From Vitis vinifera (Eukaryota > Streptophyta > Magnoliopsida > Vitales > Vitaceae), in assembly GCF_030704535.1 (NCBI RefSeq), contig NC_081818.1, positions 5,962,501 to 6,026,500 on the forward strand: a stretch of DNA of 64,000 bases. The letters are read 5' to 3'. A model generated the notes under the pieces. It saw nothing but the letters and a program-made list of their open reading frames with translations. It ran no database searches and was not told the DNA's origin. Below, in pieces: positions 1 through 12,396 of this stretch (positions are counted from its first letter, which is position 1; the number at the start of each line of letters is the position of its first letter). The position numbers were made by a program, and so were the translations under genes.

Positions 1-2
1 AT

Positions 3-473
3 CACCAGTCTCGTCTAACTGGATTTAAACCATTCCTTGAAGTGAATGCAATATCGTCCCAAACTCGTGGACATGGACGAGGACGTGATCGTGGTCATGG
101 AAGAAATCCTAGATACCATGGTTCTTATTGTAATAATTCTCAGAAAATGAAAGCCTCGTTGCACCACCAGAAGTGGAACAATACTGAGGCAAAACAAGAA
201 AATGGGAAGCGTTTACAAGATAAACCTCTTAAGAACCATGAGAATAATTGTTATAGATGTGGTATGAAGGGGCATTGGTCTCATACCTGTCGTATGCCCA
301 AACATTTGGTTGACCTTTACCAAGCATCAATAAAAGAAAAAGGAAAAGAGATAGAGATGAACTTTACCGATGGTGATGGATTGGACCTAACCTACTATGA
401 CATTGATTTCTTTGGAGGTCCCAATGAAAAAATAGATCATTTGATAAATGATGAGAAAATTAACATTGATTGA
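3..473 (+). pseudogene. copia gag C-terminal part (zinc knuckle)
   Basis: The frame is open from position 3 with no start codon, because the gene begins upstream of the window. An Arg/Gly/His-rich basic stretch is followed near 260-301 by a CCHC knuckle (CYRCGMKGHWSHTC, spacing CX2CX4HX4C) and a Lys/Glu-rich tail. In copia elements this part of Gag binds the packaged RNA. The stop at 471-473 cuts it off from the protease region. Confidence 0.85.
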
Positions 474-580
474 TGTTACTTTATATATGAAATAATATAT
501 TATTATGTCTTATATTTACATCTGATTTTCTTTTCTTATTTACATTATGCCTTGTTTTTTTAGTTATATCTGAAATCCAT

Positions 581-1015
581 GTGTTATTTGGTCTCAAGAT
601 GAATGAAGATGATGTATGTCTCATAAACTGTGTGACCATGCACACAATTCTTCGAGATAAAAGATATTTCCTCAAATTGACATTAATAAAAGCTAATGTA
701 AGTACCATATCTGGTACTACTACAAACTTAGTTGAAGGCTTTCGAAGAGCAAACATAATGTTATTAAATGGAACTAGATTCCATATAAATGATGCTTTAT
801 ATTCTAGCAAATCCAGAAAAAATTTGCTCAGTTTTAAAGATATCCGTAGAAATGAATATCATATTGAAACTATGGATGAAAATAATGTAGAATATCTTTA
901 CATTACTTCCATTATATCTAGCCAGAAGCTTATAATGGAAAAACTTTCGGCTTTCTCCTATGGGTTGTATCATGCAACTATAAAGCTTATTGAATCATAT
1001 GTCGTCGTGAACTAG
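581..1015 (+). pseudogene. copia protease region, active site lost
   Basis: The translation matches the aspartic-protease segment that follows gag in this copia group: a cysteine-containing motif before HTILRDKRYF, then a stretch ending in the SKSRKNLLSF and NEYHIET type motifs that lead into gag-pre-integrase. Where the catalytic Asp of the D-S/C-G/A-T/S motif should be, this copy reads INCVTMHTIL, so the Asp appears replaced by Asn. The frame ends in a stop at 1013-1015. Protease identity rests on motif order and recalled family sequence. Confidence 0.7.
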
Positions 1016-2306
1016 AAGTTCAACAACCCAAAAGTTTTTGTCCTTTGGCATGATAGGCTAGGTCACCTAGGGTCTTCAATGATGCATCGAATAATCGAAC
1101 ACTCACATGGACATCCACTAAATAACTAGAAGATTATTTTGCCCAATGAATATTCATGTGTTGCCTGCTCACAAGGTAAATTGATAGTCAGACCATCTTT
1201 TATCTGAGTCACCGGTCTTTTTAGAAAGAATACATGGGAACATATGTGGGCCTATCCATCCACCATGTGGACCATTCCGTTATTGTATGATCTTAATAGA
1301 TGCTTCTACTAGGTGGTCACATGTTTGTCTCCTTTCTACACATAACGTTGCTTTTGATAGACTCCTTGCACAAATAATCAAATTACGAGTACAATTTCCA
1401 GATTATCCAATTAAAACAATATGTCTTCATAATGCTAATGAATTTACTTCTTAAACATTCATTGACTATTGCATGTTAGTAGGAATAAATATTGAGCATC
1501 ATGTTGCTCATACTCATACCCAAAATGGTTTAGCAGAATCCTTCATCAAACGTCTCCAATTAATAGCTCGACCATTACTAATGAAAACCAAATTACCTAC
1601 TTTCGTTTGGGGACATGCTATTATGCATGCTGCAGCTTTATTCCATATTGGACCTATAACTTACCATGAATACTCCCCTTCACAACTTGTGTTTGGAAAA
1701 CAACCAAATATCTCTCACTTACTAATCTTTGGTTGTGCAGTATATGTACCAATTGCACCTACACAACACACTAAAATGGGTCCTCAACGAAGACTTGGGA
1801 TTTATGTAGGTTTTGATTCTCCATCTATCATAAGATATCTTGAACCTTTGACAGACGATGTTTTTACAACCCGCTTTACGGATTGTTATTTTAATGAGAG
1901 TGTTTTCCCGTCATTAGGGGGAGAAAAGTCGATTCCTGAAGAACGACGAGAAATTAGTTGGAAGGCATCTACTATGACCCATCTTGATCCTCATACAAAT
2001 CAATGTGAACTAAAAGTTCAAAGGATCATTCATTTGCAAAATCTTGCAAATCTATTACCAGATGCATTCATTGATACAAAGAAAGTGACAAAGTCACATA
2101 TCCCGGCTGCAAATACTTCAACACAGATTGATGTCCTTGTAGGACAGTTAAAAAATGAATCTAAGATACGCCTGAAACATGGTAGATCTGTCGGCTCAAA
2201 TGATGTAACTCCTCGGAAGAGGAGAGCCCAAGAAAAACTTGGCACTCTAGAAGAGGCCATCAAAATGATTGATCAGTTTAAAATTGATGAATTTATAGCC
2301 CTATAA
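1016..2306 (+). pseudogene. copia gag-pre-integrase and integrase, broken
   Basis: Just after the protease stop the translation gives VLWHDRLGHLG, the His-containing start of the gag-pre-integrase/integrase zinc region. Stops interrupt the core near 1129, 1206 and 1455. From 1473 a 277-residue frame runs open: HTQNGLAESF carries the catalytic Glu, and FGCAVYVP and GIYVGFDSPS are typical of the copia integrase C-terminal half. The second catalytic Asp, expected in a DN(A)GEF-type motif, reads HNANEF here, so the enzyme would be dead even without the stops. Confidence 0.85.
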
Positions 2307-2310
2307 GAGA

Positions 2311-2430
2311 CACAAATAATGCAGAAAGCCCCTGAAGAGACACATATTGAACAAGAAGCCCTTAAAGAGGCACATATTGAACAAGAAGCCCTTAAAGAGG
2401 CACATATTGAACAAGAAGCCCCTGAAAAGG
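2311..2430 (+). repeat. 30-bp minisatellite in the integrase-RT linker
   Basis: Three near-identical 30-bp units at 2341-2370, 2371-2400 and 2401-2430 follow a diverged one at 2311-2340. Each encodes ten residues (HIEQEALKEA), so the array keeps a reading frame. Similar acidic linker expansions occur between integrase and RT in copia polyproteins. Confidence 0.9.
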
Positions 2431-2531
2431 CACAGATACCTGAAAATTGTGAGATCTTAGTAAGTTATGTACACACGGGAAAAAAATGGGATTGAAATAA
2501 TATTATTATTAACAATATTTTTACTTTCCAA

Positions 2532-3450
2532 GTGGTCTCTGATCTCATAAGAAATGATGAAGATCCCAAACCACGAAATGTGGAAAAATGTCGACATAGA
2601 AATAATTGGCCAAAATGGAAAGAAGCTATACAGGCAGAGTTAAACTCATTAACAAAACAAGAAGTTTTTGGACCTGTAGTCCAAACACCTGAAGATGTAA
2701 AGTCTATTGGGTACAAATGGGTATTTGTACGAAAGCGCAATGAAAATAATGAGATCATAAGATATAAAACGCGATTAGTAGCACAAGGTTTCTCGTAGAG
2801 ACCTAGTATTGACTACGAGGAAACATATTCTCCCGTCATGGACGCAATTACATTTCGTTTCTTAATTAGTTTAGCAATCTCAGAAGGACTGGATATGTGT
2901 CTCATGGATGTTATTACAACATATTTATACGGATCCATGGATAATGATATATACATAAAAATCTTTGAAGGATTTAAATTGCCTGAAGCAAATAGTACAA
3001 AGCCTCGTAGCATGTACTCAATCAAGTTTCAACGATCCTTGTATGGATTAAAGCAATTTGGACGCATGTGGTACAATTGCCTTAGCAAATACTTGCTAAA
3101 AGAAGGGTATGTAAATAACTCTATATACCCATGCATCTTCATTAAGAAATCAGAAACCGGATTTGCAATTATTGCAGTGTATGTTGATGACTTAAATCTT
3201 GTTGGAACTCCTAAAGAGCTCACAAGAACAACAAATTACTTGAAAAAAGGAATTTGAGATGAAAGATCTTGGAAAAACAAAATTTTGTCTCGCCCTACAA
3301 ATCGAGCATTTTCCAAATGGAGTTTTAGTATATCAATCAACATACATTAAGAAAGTTTTGAAGCGTTTTTATATGGATAAAGTGCATTCTTTAAGTTCTT
3401 CAATGGTTGTCCGATCACTTGATGTGAAAAAAGACTCATTTCGTCATTGA
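2532..3450 (+). pseudogene. copia reverse transcriptase, broken in three frames
   Basis: Landmarks in order: WPKWKEAIQAEL, YKWVFVRKRN, TRLVAQGFS, a stop near 2798, then YSPVMDAITFR, SLYGLKQFGRMWY and AVYVDDLNLVGTP with the catalytic YVDD box near 3180-3195. A stop at 3255-3257 and a frame change lead to KDLGKTKFCLALQIEH and the thumb region. In an active element this polymerase copies the RNA in the particle; here it cannot be made in one piece. Confidence 0.9.
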
Positions 3451-3617
3451 GAAAAAGATGAAGAGTTACTTGGTCTTGAAGTACTATATCTTAGTGCTAT
3501 TGGTGCACTTATGTATCTTGTCACTTGTACACGTCCAACATTGTTTTTTCTGTCAATTTATTAGCAAGATATAGTTTCGCTCCAACTCGAAGACATTAGA
3601 ATGGTATCAAACATATA

Positions 3618-4211
3618 TTGCGTTATCTTCGCATAACTACTGATATGAGTTTATTTTACTCAAGGGAATCAAATCAACAATTGCTTGGATATGCAGATGC
3701 AAGATATCTTTCAGATCCACATAAAGGTAGGTCACAAACAGGGTATATGTTTAATTGCAATGGTATTGCTATTTCATGGAGATCTATCAAACAAATAATG
3801 GTGGCCACATTATCAAATCATTCAGAAATACTGGCAATTCATGAAGCAAGTTGTGAATGTATATGGCTAAGATCTATGATCCAGCATATTCGAGAATCAT
3901 GTGGACTCTCCTCTAACAAAGGTGACCCGATAATATTATTTAAAAATAATGTTGCATGCATTGCACAAATAACAGGGGGTTATATTAAAGGGGATATAAC
4001 TAAATACATTTTACCAAATTTCTTTTATACACATGAACTCCAGAAGAGTGGTGAAATTGATGTGCAACAAATATGCTTAAGTGATAATCTAGCAGATTTA
4101 TTCACAAAATCATTGCCAACCTCAACATTCAAGAAGTTAATACACAGGATTGGAATGCGTCAACTCAAGGATATTGACATGAGAGGGGGTATGCTTGTAA
4201 AAGGGTGTTAG
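3618..4211 (+). pseudogene. copia RNase H domain, frame mostly intact
   Basis: A 197-residue frame with LLGYADARYLSDPHKGRSQTGY at its start, a degenerate form of the copia RNase H motif GYxDADxAG..K/RRSTTGY. It continues through ISWRSIKQ, the conserved Ser/Glu/Ala helix region and NLADLFTKSLP, the usual end of copia Pol. It is separated from RT by a frame change and a stop near 3560. Confidence 0.88.
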
Positions 4212-4425
4212 TGTACTGTACTCTTTTTTCCTTCGTCCATGTTTTATCCTACTGGGTTTTACTGACAAGGTTTTTAACGAGGCAGTCCTAACATACCAAG
4301 AGCAACTTAAAGAATTATAAGAATATTACACTCTTTTTCCTTTGCTAGGTTTTTCCCATAGGATTTTTTACTAGCAAGGTTTTAATGAAACATATTCTTC
4401 AATGTGGTGGACATCCAAGGAGGAG

Positions 4426-4779
4426 TGTTATAACTGAAGTAATGAATGCCACCACATTAATTATAATAAATGTTAATTAAGTATTATTTATGATTTTCAT
4501 TAATACTCATTAATATTATTTATGAGTTCCATTAATATTCATTAATGAGAATATTAATGAAAGCCATTTGGAAAGCCTATAAAAGGGTTTCCTAACCCCT
4601 GTAATATGTATCCCTAAGTAATAAATAAATTTTTTACTTTATCTCATTTTCTCTGTTTTCATTCTCTCAACTTTCTCAACTCTGTTCTCTGATTTATTCT
4701 TCCCTATTATATATCAAAGTAAGATATATTTCATCTCTATTACTTTGATTTGCATTATATTTACCTTTGTTTTACAACA
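4426..4779 (+). repeat. 3' LTR of the copia element
   Basis: The purine run AAGGAGGAG at 4417-4425 is a good polypurine tract, directly followed by TGTTATAACTG, a normal LTR start. Inside lie a TATA-like CCTATAAAAGGG near 4576 and AATAAATAAA near 4620. The most likely end is ...TTTACAACA at 4779, about 354 bp. The start is well supported; the end is a guess because the 5' LTR is outside the window. Confidence 0.7.
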
Positions 4780-7700
4780 AGAATATCATATTTGAAGATT
4801 TTTTTTATATCATTGTCACATCATTAAAAGAGAAGAAGAATGATATCATGTTTAATCTTATTTGTTTTTTTTTTTTAATGATTTTTTTAAATTTTTTAAA
4901 TTTTCCTTTTTTTAAAATTTAGTTAAAATAACTTCTTGTTTTCTAAAAATTATTTGATAGTTTACTTTATTTTTAAAAAGTAGAAATAGAGAACAAATAA
5001 TTAGTTATAAAAATAAATAAAGAAAATATAAATTTTACTAAAATAGAAAATATAAATTTTATTTTCTATTATTAAAAATTTATAGTCATTTTTAAATCTA
5101 AAATATTTTTAAAGTTATTTTCATTCACACTTCATGATGTTTAGCATAAATACATAAACCCCATTGTTAAATCTCTTTAAAAATAATTTTTGTAAACAAA
5201 ATAATTTTATAGAAATATCAACTTAGGAAATTTGAAATCAGTATTAATTATATACCTCAAATGATGTGAACAAAAATAACACTTTCTTTTACATTTATTT
5301 TTAACTTTGACAAGGAGTGAGAAGGAAATATTATTTTTAAATGAAATAAAAAAAGGTTAAAAAATGTCCAAAATAAATCATTTATATAGCAAATAAATAA
5401 AATAGGTTATTTTCCTGGTATCAAGAGTATTTTAACCCATTTTATTCAATATTGATATAAAATTCCTTCTATTTTGATGAGTGTTTTAGTTCTCAATTCA
5501 TATATATATATATATATTGATAAAATTGTTTTAATCCGTTTTCTTTAATAAATAATTAGTGGAAATAAAGATTCTCATTATCTTCCAAAATACTCAAAAT
5601 CTAGATTAATTGTTTCATTGATGAATTCTTTATCTCAAACTGCGAATAAAATTACAAAATTTTGAGAAACACTTTGTTTTTCATAGCACAAATGTCTTGA
5701 CTTTTTTCACTAAGAAAAAAAAAATTAGACGAAATTCAAAAAAGACAACTTTCTTGCAACAACATGTTCTTTCGATATTACTAAAGAAGGAAGATTTATT
5801 TATTTATTTATGATTACATAGATCCTATTTCAAATAGGCTTTTGTTTTATAAAACATCAAAAAATAATTTTCAAAAACTATTTTTAAAAACTATTTTTTA
5901 GAATTGTTTTAAACCGTTACCATTTTTAAGTAGTTTTAACTCCTATATACTATTCTCCCATTTTTCATTTTGTTGTATGGAATCGAGTCACTGAAATCCA
6001 ACTCCAACATAATTTCAAAAAAAAAAAACATAAAAAGGGTAGTATCCAAACTTCCGTAAATCAGTACGAGTTTGTCATACCTGACCACCTTAGCATAGAC
6101 CGCAAAGCAGGACAAAAATGCTTTAAATTCACCACACTTACTACAAATGTTTAATTTTCTGTCACTCATAAATAAACTATTATCCAAAATTTCCTAATAA
6201 TAGAAAGTAACAAAAGACATTCTATTTAAATAAAACCGACAAACAGACAAATAGTGAGAAATTCCACTTTGTCTTACTAATTAAATTAGCGTGATGACAA
6301 AAATTATTAAAAAAAAACATGTGTGTTTTTTTTAATGATATTAAAGGACACGTTTTCCTCATAATGTAGAAAAATGATGTTATGTCGATTGCTATTTAAT
6401 TGCGATAATTTGGGTTTTGGTAAGTATTAAAAACCTTTAAGAATAATAAGAGCAAATTTGATTATGTTTTCAAAAATGGTTTTTTGTTATTGGGAAAAAA
6501 AAAAAAAAGATACTTAGGGATTTTATCCCGTTTGAAAATTAAATAAATAGATTATGGGTAAATTTGATATTTTTTTTTTTAAACTTGGGATAAGTTTAGG
6601 TATTGTCTTGTTCCATCCTATTTAGCTTCCATTATATATAAAATGTATTTTAAAAATTGAATTAATTAAAAATTTTATTTTTCTAATTTTGATATATAAT
6701 AATAAAAATATTTTTTAAATAGAATGAGTTATCAAAATTATAATATTTTAATTATTTAGAAAATATATTTATTTTAATGTAATTAAAAATATTAAATATA
6801 TATTTTTTTTGAGAAAAAAATTTAAAATTTTCAAAAAAAAAAAAAAATTTAAACAAGTTGGGACGGCATGTGAAATTTATATTCTCTTAACCCCGTCCTC
6901 TCTTTTTTAATTTTTTATAATGGGATAGAGACGACAATTACTTTGATTAAATAGGGTAAGTTTATGATGAGAGTAACTCATTCGTAACCCTTCTACCGTC
7001 ATTCATGATAAAAACATGTTCAAGAGTAACTCATCCCTAACCCTTCTATTGTCTTTCATAATAACAACTAAAAAAATTATTTTTTCTTTTTTATTTTTAA
7101 AGAAAATTAGCTTTTTAATTGTTTTGTTTTATTTTTTTATGAATGTTGTAAAAAATAATAATAAAAACATATAGAATTATTAAAAATAAAACATTAAATA
7201 TAAAAATTTATTTTAAAAACAATAAAAACAAATTAATAATATTTTAAAATTTTAAATAGATTTTTATTTTACAAAACATCTCAAACTATTTTTTAAAATA
7301 GTTAGCGAATAAAGACTAATTTTCTTGTGTTTGCATGTGAAAAATATTTTAAAATTAGAAGATATTAAAAAAAAATCCTTTTTTTTATAAATAAATGTGA
7401 GTAGAGATGAAGAAAAGTGCATTTGTATGTAATTTTTCACAAATAATAAAATATAATAAAATAAAAAATATAAATTTTCTTTCTTTGTAAATGTCGGAAA
7501 AATAATTTTTTTATATTCTTTTTCTTCAGCTTTTCTATAAATAATAAAACAAAAACAATTATAGATTTTTTTTTCTCCTTTTTTTTTTCATCAAACGTTG
7601 GAGAATCGAACGTAGACTTTAATTTTCATAACCTAGAAGCTTCGAATAAACAAATATGAATATAATTTTCCAAATTTTAAAAAATGATGTCCCCGCCATT

Positions 7701-7797
7701 ATTGCACCTTTAACGTTAACGGCAAGTCTTTTCTGAAATTCCGTTAAAAAGCTACAATTCCCTATGCTATATTTCAGCTCACAACACTATTGAGATC
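4780..7797. other. AT-rich intergenic spacer
   Basis: No gene is supported. The stretch has poly-A/poly-T runs, a short (AT)n near 5503-5517, and MITE-like A/T blocks near 5820-5925 and 7060-7320. A partly repeated unit containing AGAGTAACTCAT occurs at about 6969 and 7024, 55 bp apart. A minus-strand 83-codon frame at 5936-6187 has no recognisable domain and is probably chance. Confidence 0.6.
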
Positions 7798-7849
7798 TTG
7801 CCACGTCATATCCTGGCTAATAACGTACGGCGTCCACCCGACGTGGCAA
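7798..7849. promoter_or_regulatory. Inverted pair of ACGT (G-box-like) elements upstream of the kinesin gene
   Basis: TTGCCACGTC at 7798-7807 and GACGTGGCAA at 7840-7849 are exact reverse complements, with another ACGT in TAACGTACGG between them. CACGTC/GACGTG cores are bZIP/bHLH-type binding sites in plants. The pair lies about 700 bp before the kinesin start codon. Confidence 0.5.
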
Positions 7850-8099
7850 AATCTAGCACGCTGATTCATTTCCCCGTTTCTTTCCCTCCAAAATTCCCAG
7901 AAAAGCCCTAGATACAGCATATATTCTTATTTCCACTTTTGCCCCTCCCACGCTCCTGTCAGAAAAATCAACCTTTCCAGGTTGATTTTTAGATCTGAAG
8001 CAACCCAAGATTCTTCATATTTTTATTTCATTGGTGTATTTGAGTGAAACAACTATTAATTAAAAAAAAAAAAAAAAACCTCTGAATCAGAGTCCATGT

Positions 8100-8544
8100 G
8101 GAGTGATCAATCATTGAAATCAAAACATTACCAGTTTTGTTTTTCACTTTTTCTGATTTGGGGTTTCTCAAATTTCTAGGGTTTTTGAAATTTTTAGGGT
8201 TTGTTTGAACATTGCTTTTTCTGGGTAAAGAGTGTTGTTTGTGTGTGAATCTTGGGGTTTCTTGAAAGGGTTTGTTTTATAGGTTGGTTGATTCGAGTAA
8301 CATTGAGTTTTTAGTAGGAAATGAGAGATTTCAGAGTGGTGATACTCTGTTAAATCTCTGCTCGTTGTTTGTTGTGATCTGCAGTTGCTGTTATTTCTTT
8401 ATTTTTTTTTTGTTTGGTAGAGTAGATTTAGCTTGATTTCTACTTCATTTTGGATTTTTGGGTGTATAAGGAGTGTTCTTTGTGCATGAATTTTGAAGTT
8501 TCTGTAAAGGGGTTCGTGGTTTTGGTTTGTTCGGTAGCTGAGAA
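8100..8544 (+). promoter_or_regulatory. Probable kinesin 5' leader and promoter-proximal region
   Basis: Less AT-rich than the spacer. It holds two AGGGTTT telo-box-like motifs (about 8177-8204), common near plant transcription starts. The exact start site and any leader intron cannot be read from sequence alone. Confidence 0.4.
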
Positions 8545-11492
8545 ATGTTCGTTTCTACTGAGAAAGAACAGATCTCACTGCCTTTGGAGAATGGGGGGGA
8601 GTCATTTAAGTCAACTTCCCCAGCAGGATCATACCCGGATTCCCTTAATGGGTTTCCGGCGGGTACTGAATTGTGCGATCCGGTTCCTGTTCCTGCCCTC
8701 TATACTGATGTGACTGTTGTTCCTGAGCAAGAAAAGCAGGAGCTTGAGCAAACAATTTCTACTCTAGAAGGTACCATCTTCTGGCATTAATTCACAAGAT
8801 GGAGCATTTTGACGAGCTCCTAATATGAATCTGAATTTAACTATGCAGGAGAAATTGCTGGATTGAGGTTGCAGCATCGGTCTTTGGACCGGACGCGAAG
8901 AGAAGCACTGAATAAGATCTTAGATATAAAAGGTAGCTGGTCATGGCTGGCTTTATCATGGGTTTATCTTGCATTTGTATATACAAGTGTGTTTATTGAA
9001 GAATTGACTTTAACCTGCAGGCAGCATTAGAGTGTTTTGTCGAGTTAGACCAATTCTATTGACAGATAGGAGAAGAATTCACCAACCCATCTCTACTGAA
9101 TTGGAGAAGATAGTGGTTAGATCAGGGGGAAGTAGGAAAGAGTTCAGTTTTGATAAGGTGTTCCCACAAGAAGCAAGCCAAGGTCAGTATCAAATCTCCA
9201 TCTGTTTTTCTCAAGTTTAATTATCTTATTTTGTTTCCGGTTGTAGTAAGAGACTCTATCCTGCTTTTGAAAACTCTGTAGAAGATGTTTTTGTTGAGGT
9301 CGAGCCAATTCTTAGGTCGGCACTGGATGGGCACAATGTATGTATATTAGCTTATGGTCAAACTGGCACTGGCAAGACATTTACAATGGTTAGTGATCAA
9401 GATTTTGTTTTACTCATATCATTTGAAACTGCATTGTTTCTTATGGATAAATGTTGTGATGCAATTATTATTCAGGATGGTACAAATGATCAGCTGGGAA
9501 TTGCTCCTCGAGCCCTTGTTCAGCTCTTCCATAATGCCTCTTTGGATAAATCATCGTCTTATACCTTTTCAATGAGCATGTTGGAGGTTTACATGGGTAG
9601 TCTGAGAGATTTGCTGGCTCCCAAATCATTTTCCAGAGCATATGAAACCATATCAAGATGGTAATCATATTTCTTCCTACACCTCCTAAAGCCCCAGAAA
9701 TAGAAATGAATTTGAGGGATAACTGAGTTGCTTACTGCAGTTCTGTGTTTTGTTGACCCTACTACAGCAATCTCAACATTCAAACAGATCCAAAGGGATT
9801 GGTCGAAATTGAGGGTCTCTCAGAAGTGCCAATTTCTGATTTTACAAAAGCAAGTTGGTGGTATACCAAGGGGAGACGGGTTAGATCTACTTCATGGACT
9901 AACGTGAATGAAGCATCTAGCAGGTCTCATTGGTGGGTTCCAGGTTTACTCAGGCTTTTGCAACTTCTTTGATGGATTAATTTGATTTGGTAATTACGTT
10001 ATCTGTTTAGTTCTATATATCTAGCTTAACGAGGATCACCATTTTTCGGCGTGGGGTTGCTTCGGAAGCTAAAGCAGAAGTAAGCAAACTGTGGATGGTT
10101 GACCTTGGAGGAAGTGAAAGATTGTTAAAGACAGGTGCCACTGGTCAGACACTAGATGAAGGAAGGGCTATAAATCTCTCTCTTTCAGCTCTTGGTGATG
10201 TCATTGCAGCCCTGAGAAGGAAGCGAGGCCATGTCCCCTATAGGTAAGTTCTTACATTCTAGTTCCCATTGAGATTTGCACTTCTAATCTGGTTGGGTTT
10301 TGTTTCTTTGGTTGCAGAAATAGCAAGCTAACTCAAATTCTCAAGGATTCCCTTGGTATGACACTGCATTCTTGGTTCTAATTTAGTTGTGGGCTGTTTG
10401 GCTGCCACTGAGAAATTAAAGTTTTTCCTCTTTGATTTACTTAGAACTTGAAATTGTTTTACTTGTCTCATTGCATTTAAAATGAATTTATTTTGTTGAA
10501 GGGGTGAAAACTCTTTGATTTAGAGAAATGGAGGCTCTCTCAATTTTGAATTATCAAGTTTTTGTGATGACTCCATTCCAAAAGATGAATTTGTTTTCTA
10601 TAATACTGTTGAGAAGACGATGGATTAAAGTGCAAAATGTCTTATACTTCTTAATCTGATTGCTTTAGGGGACGGTTCAAAGATCTTGATGCTTGTGCAT
10701 GTAAGCCCATTTGAAGAAGATATCGGGGAGACAACCTATTCCTTGAGCTTTGCAAAGAGAGCAAGAGCAGTGGAGTCCACTAAAGAGCTCCCTGAGGTAC
10801 TCCTCTTCAATTTCTTGCTAGCTACCAATGTCCTTGGAGTATGAATGTTGAAAGCTCTTACTGATCTCTATGCATTTATTTAGGACTTAAAGAAGCAAAA
10901 GGAAAAGAGAATTGCCAAGCTTGAAGAAGAGATGAGAGAAGCTGAAGAAGAATGTCAGAAAGTTAGGAATCAAATACAAAAGGCTGAGTTCTTGTTAAAT
11001 GAAAACAAAAGGCTCTTCTCTTCCACATATCAACCTCCTGAAGATGAAGGAAAGGCCCCTGCAAGCCCTAAGGGAGCTCTTGTACAAGTTTCTAGAGCAT
11101 CTCTAACATTTGAGAAAACGACTAGAAGAAAATTTTCTAATTCTATGCCTCGATTCATGAATTCCACCGTGGCAAGTCGCCAAAGGCTAGGTGCTGCAGA
11201 AAAAGAAATTGATAGCAGAGCAAACAGTTCAAGAACTGGGACTCGAAGCTCAATCCAATTCTCAGGTTCCCAGTCCCTCAGTTATTCAGATCTTCGTTTC
11301 AAATCCATTTTAAGATCAAATAAAAAATCAAGATATGGGGAAACGAATACTCCTGCCATGGAGAGTCCCAAATGCAGTGATTTGGATTCTAAGACAACCT
11401 CCATGCCTCGGAGCAAGATCGTCACTTCTTCCAATCCAAACTTGAGAGTTACACTTTCCCGTCACAGAAGAAGGATGTCTGATTTTATCTAG
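8545..11492 (+). CDS. Kinesin motor protein, kinesin-14 type (KIN-14T-like), 640 aa
   Basis: A complete ten-exon model fits: 8545-8770, 8849-8932, 9021-9182, 9282-9388, 9476-9660, 9768-9932, 10025-10243, 10318-10355, 10669-10796, 10884-11492. All introns are GT-AG and the phases add up to 641 codons including the stop. A short acidic N terminus and helix lead into [11 protein letters not shown] (about residue 104), the neck-motor junction typical of kinesin-14. ATP site motifs are GQTGTGKT (183-190), NEASSRSH (302-309) and DLGGSE (336-341; most kinesins have DLAGSE). [11 protein letters not shown] follows and the motor ends near 435. Then come a Glu/Lys coiled coil (about 438-485) and a basic Ser/Arg-rich tail. 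Kinesin-14s move on microtubules using ATP, usually toward the minus end; direction here is inferred. The N-terminal motor position and DLGGSE suggest the plant KIN-14T group, from memory. Confidence 0.93.
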
Positions 11493-12053
11493 AGGGTAAA
11501 TTGCTCCTGGTTAATGATATTTCGCGCTTTCTGTACAATGTTTTTTTGTCCATGTTTGATTAACAGTGGTTTTTATATAGGATGATTGATTTTGTGTCAT
11601 TGTTCTAAAGGGGTGGTTTTTCTTCTTCTTTTTTTTTTTAGGCTTGTTGGGATCTGTTAATTATTTGTTTACATGATCCCTTTAACTCTCATGGTTTGTT
11701 TAGGCTTTTTGGGATCTGTCAATTGTTCATTTACATGATCCTTGTCTTGTAGCCCACATAGGGCCTATAGGTTTGTTGACATCATGTTATTGAAACATAT
11801 ATGAAAAAACATTGGCTTCCTTTATTTTTGAGATTCTCATTATAAATATCCTGAAATTATGTAACTCAAAAAGTTATCTTTTTAGTCTGGTATATGTCTT
11901 TGCTTTTCACAGTTCATTATTTTGCTTATTCACCTTTCTCAAGGTTCTCTGACCCTATTGATTTCATTCCTCTGTTTTTCCCATAAAATTGTTGCCTTTT
12001 CCTTGGCTTGTGTTCCCAGTGAACTTAAAGCAAAGGACAGATAGAGACTTGCC
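11493..12053 (+). other. Kinesin 3' UTR and downstream spacer
   Basis: T-rich sequence with no coding signal. Two partial copies of a segment reading GGCTTxTTGGGATCTGT occur at about 11641 and 11703, a local duplication. Confidence 0.4.
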
Positions 12054-12396
12054 TTTGGTAACTGTTTTTTAAAACAGTTGTAAAAACAATTTTTAAAAAT
12101 TGTTATTTGATATTTTGTAAAACAAAACTCTGTTTGAAAATCTAAAATGTTTTTAATTTATTTTTAAAACTAATTTTATATCTAGTGTTTTATTTTTAAT
12201 CGTTCTACAAGTTTGTATAATTATTTTTTAAAACAGTTCTCAAAAAGTAAAAATAATTATAATATGTTTTATAAAAATACATTATTTTCTATTCTTAAGA
12301 ATAAAAAATAAAAAATAATTTTTAGTTGCTAAATATATTTTCATGGTTTTTTTGTTCTATAAAAAACAAAAAATTGATTTTAAAAATATTACCAAA
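12054..12396. mobile_element. AT-rich MITE-like element
   Basis: About 343 bp bounded by the exact 8-bp inverted pair TTTGGTAA and TTACCAAA, with an inside rich in AAAACAGTT/AACTGTTTT-like inverted motifs. No coding capacity. No convincing target duplication is visible, so the superfamily is left open. Confidence 0.5.

Larger units (their letters stand above)
1..4779 (+). mobile_element. Ty1/copia retrotransposon, 5'-truncated by the window edge, decayed
   Basis: Reading + strand, the parts come in copia order: gag zinc knuckle, protease region, gag-pre-integrase, integrase, reverse transcriptase, RNase H, then a 3' LTR. Integrase preceding reverse transcriptase is what separates copia from gypsy. 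The frame is broken several times (stops near 1015, 1129, 1455 and 2306, a gap at 2307-2531, breaks near 2798, 3257 and 3450), so the copy cannot make a working polyprotein. The 5' LTR and most of gag lie upstream of position 1. The call is secure; the 3' edge depends on the LTR end chosen below. Confidence 0.93.

Noticed and set aside
5936-6187. 83-codon minus-strand frame
   Set aside because: AT-rich spacer, no family features, no promoter or exon structure.
8450-8713. 87-codon frame overlapping the first kinesin exon
   Set aside because: It is in another frame; the kinesin frame beginning at 8545 is proven by its continuation through nine phased introns.
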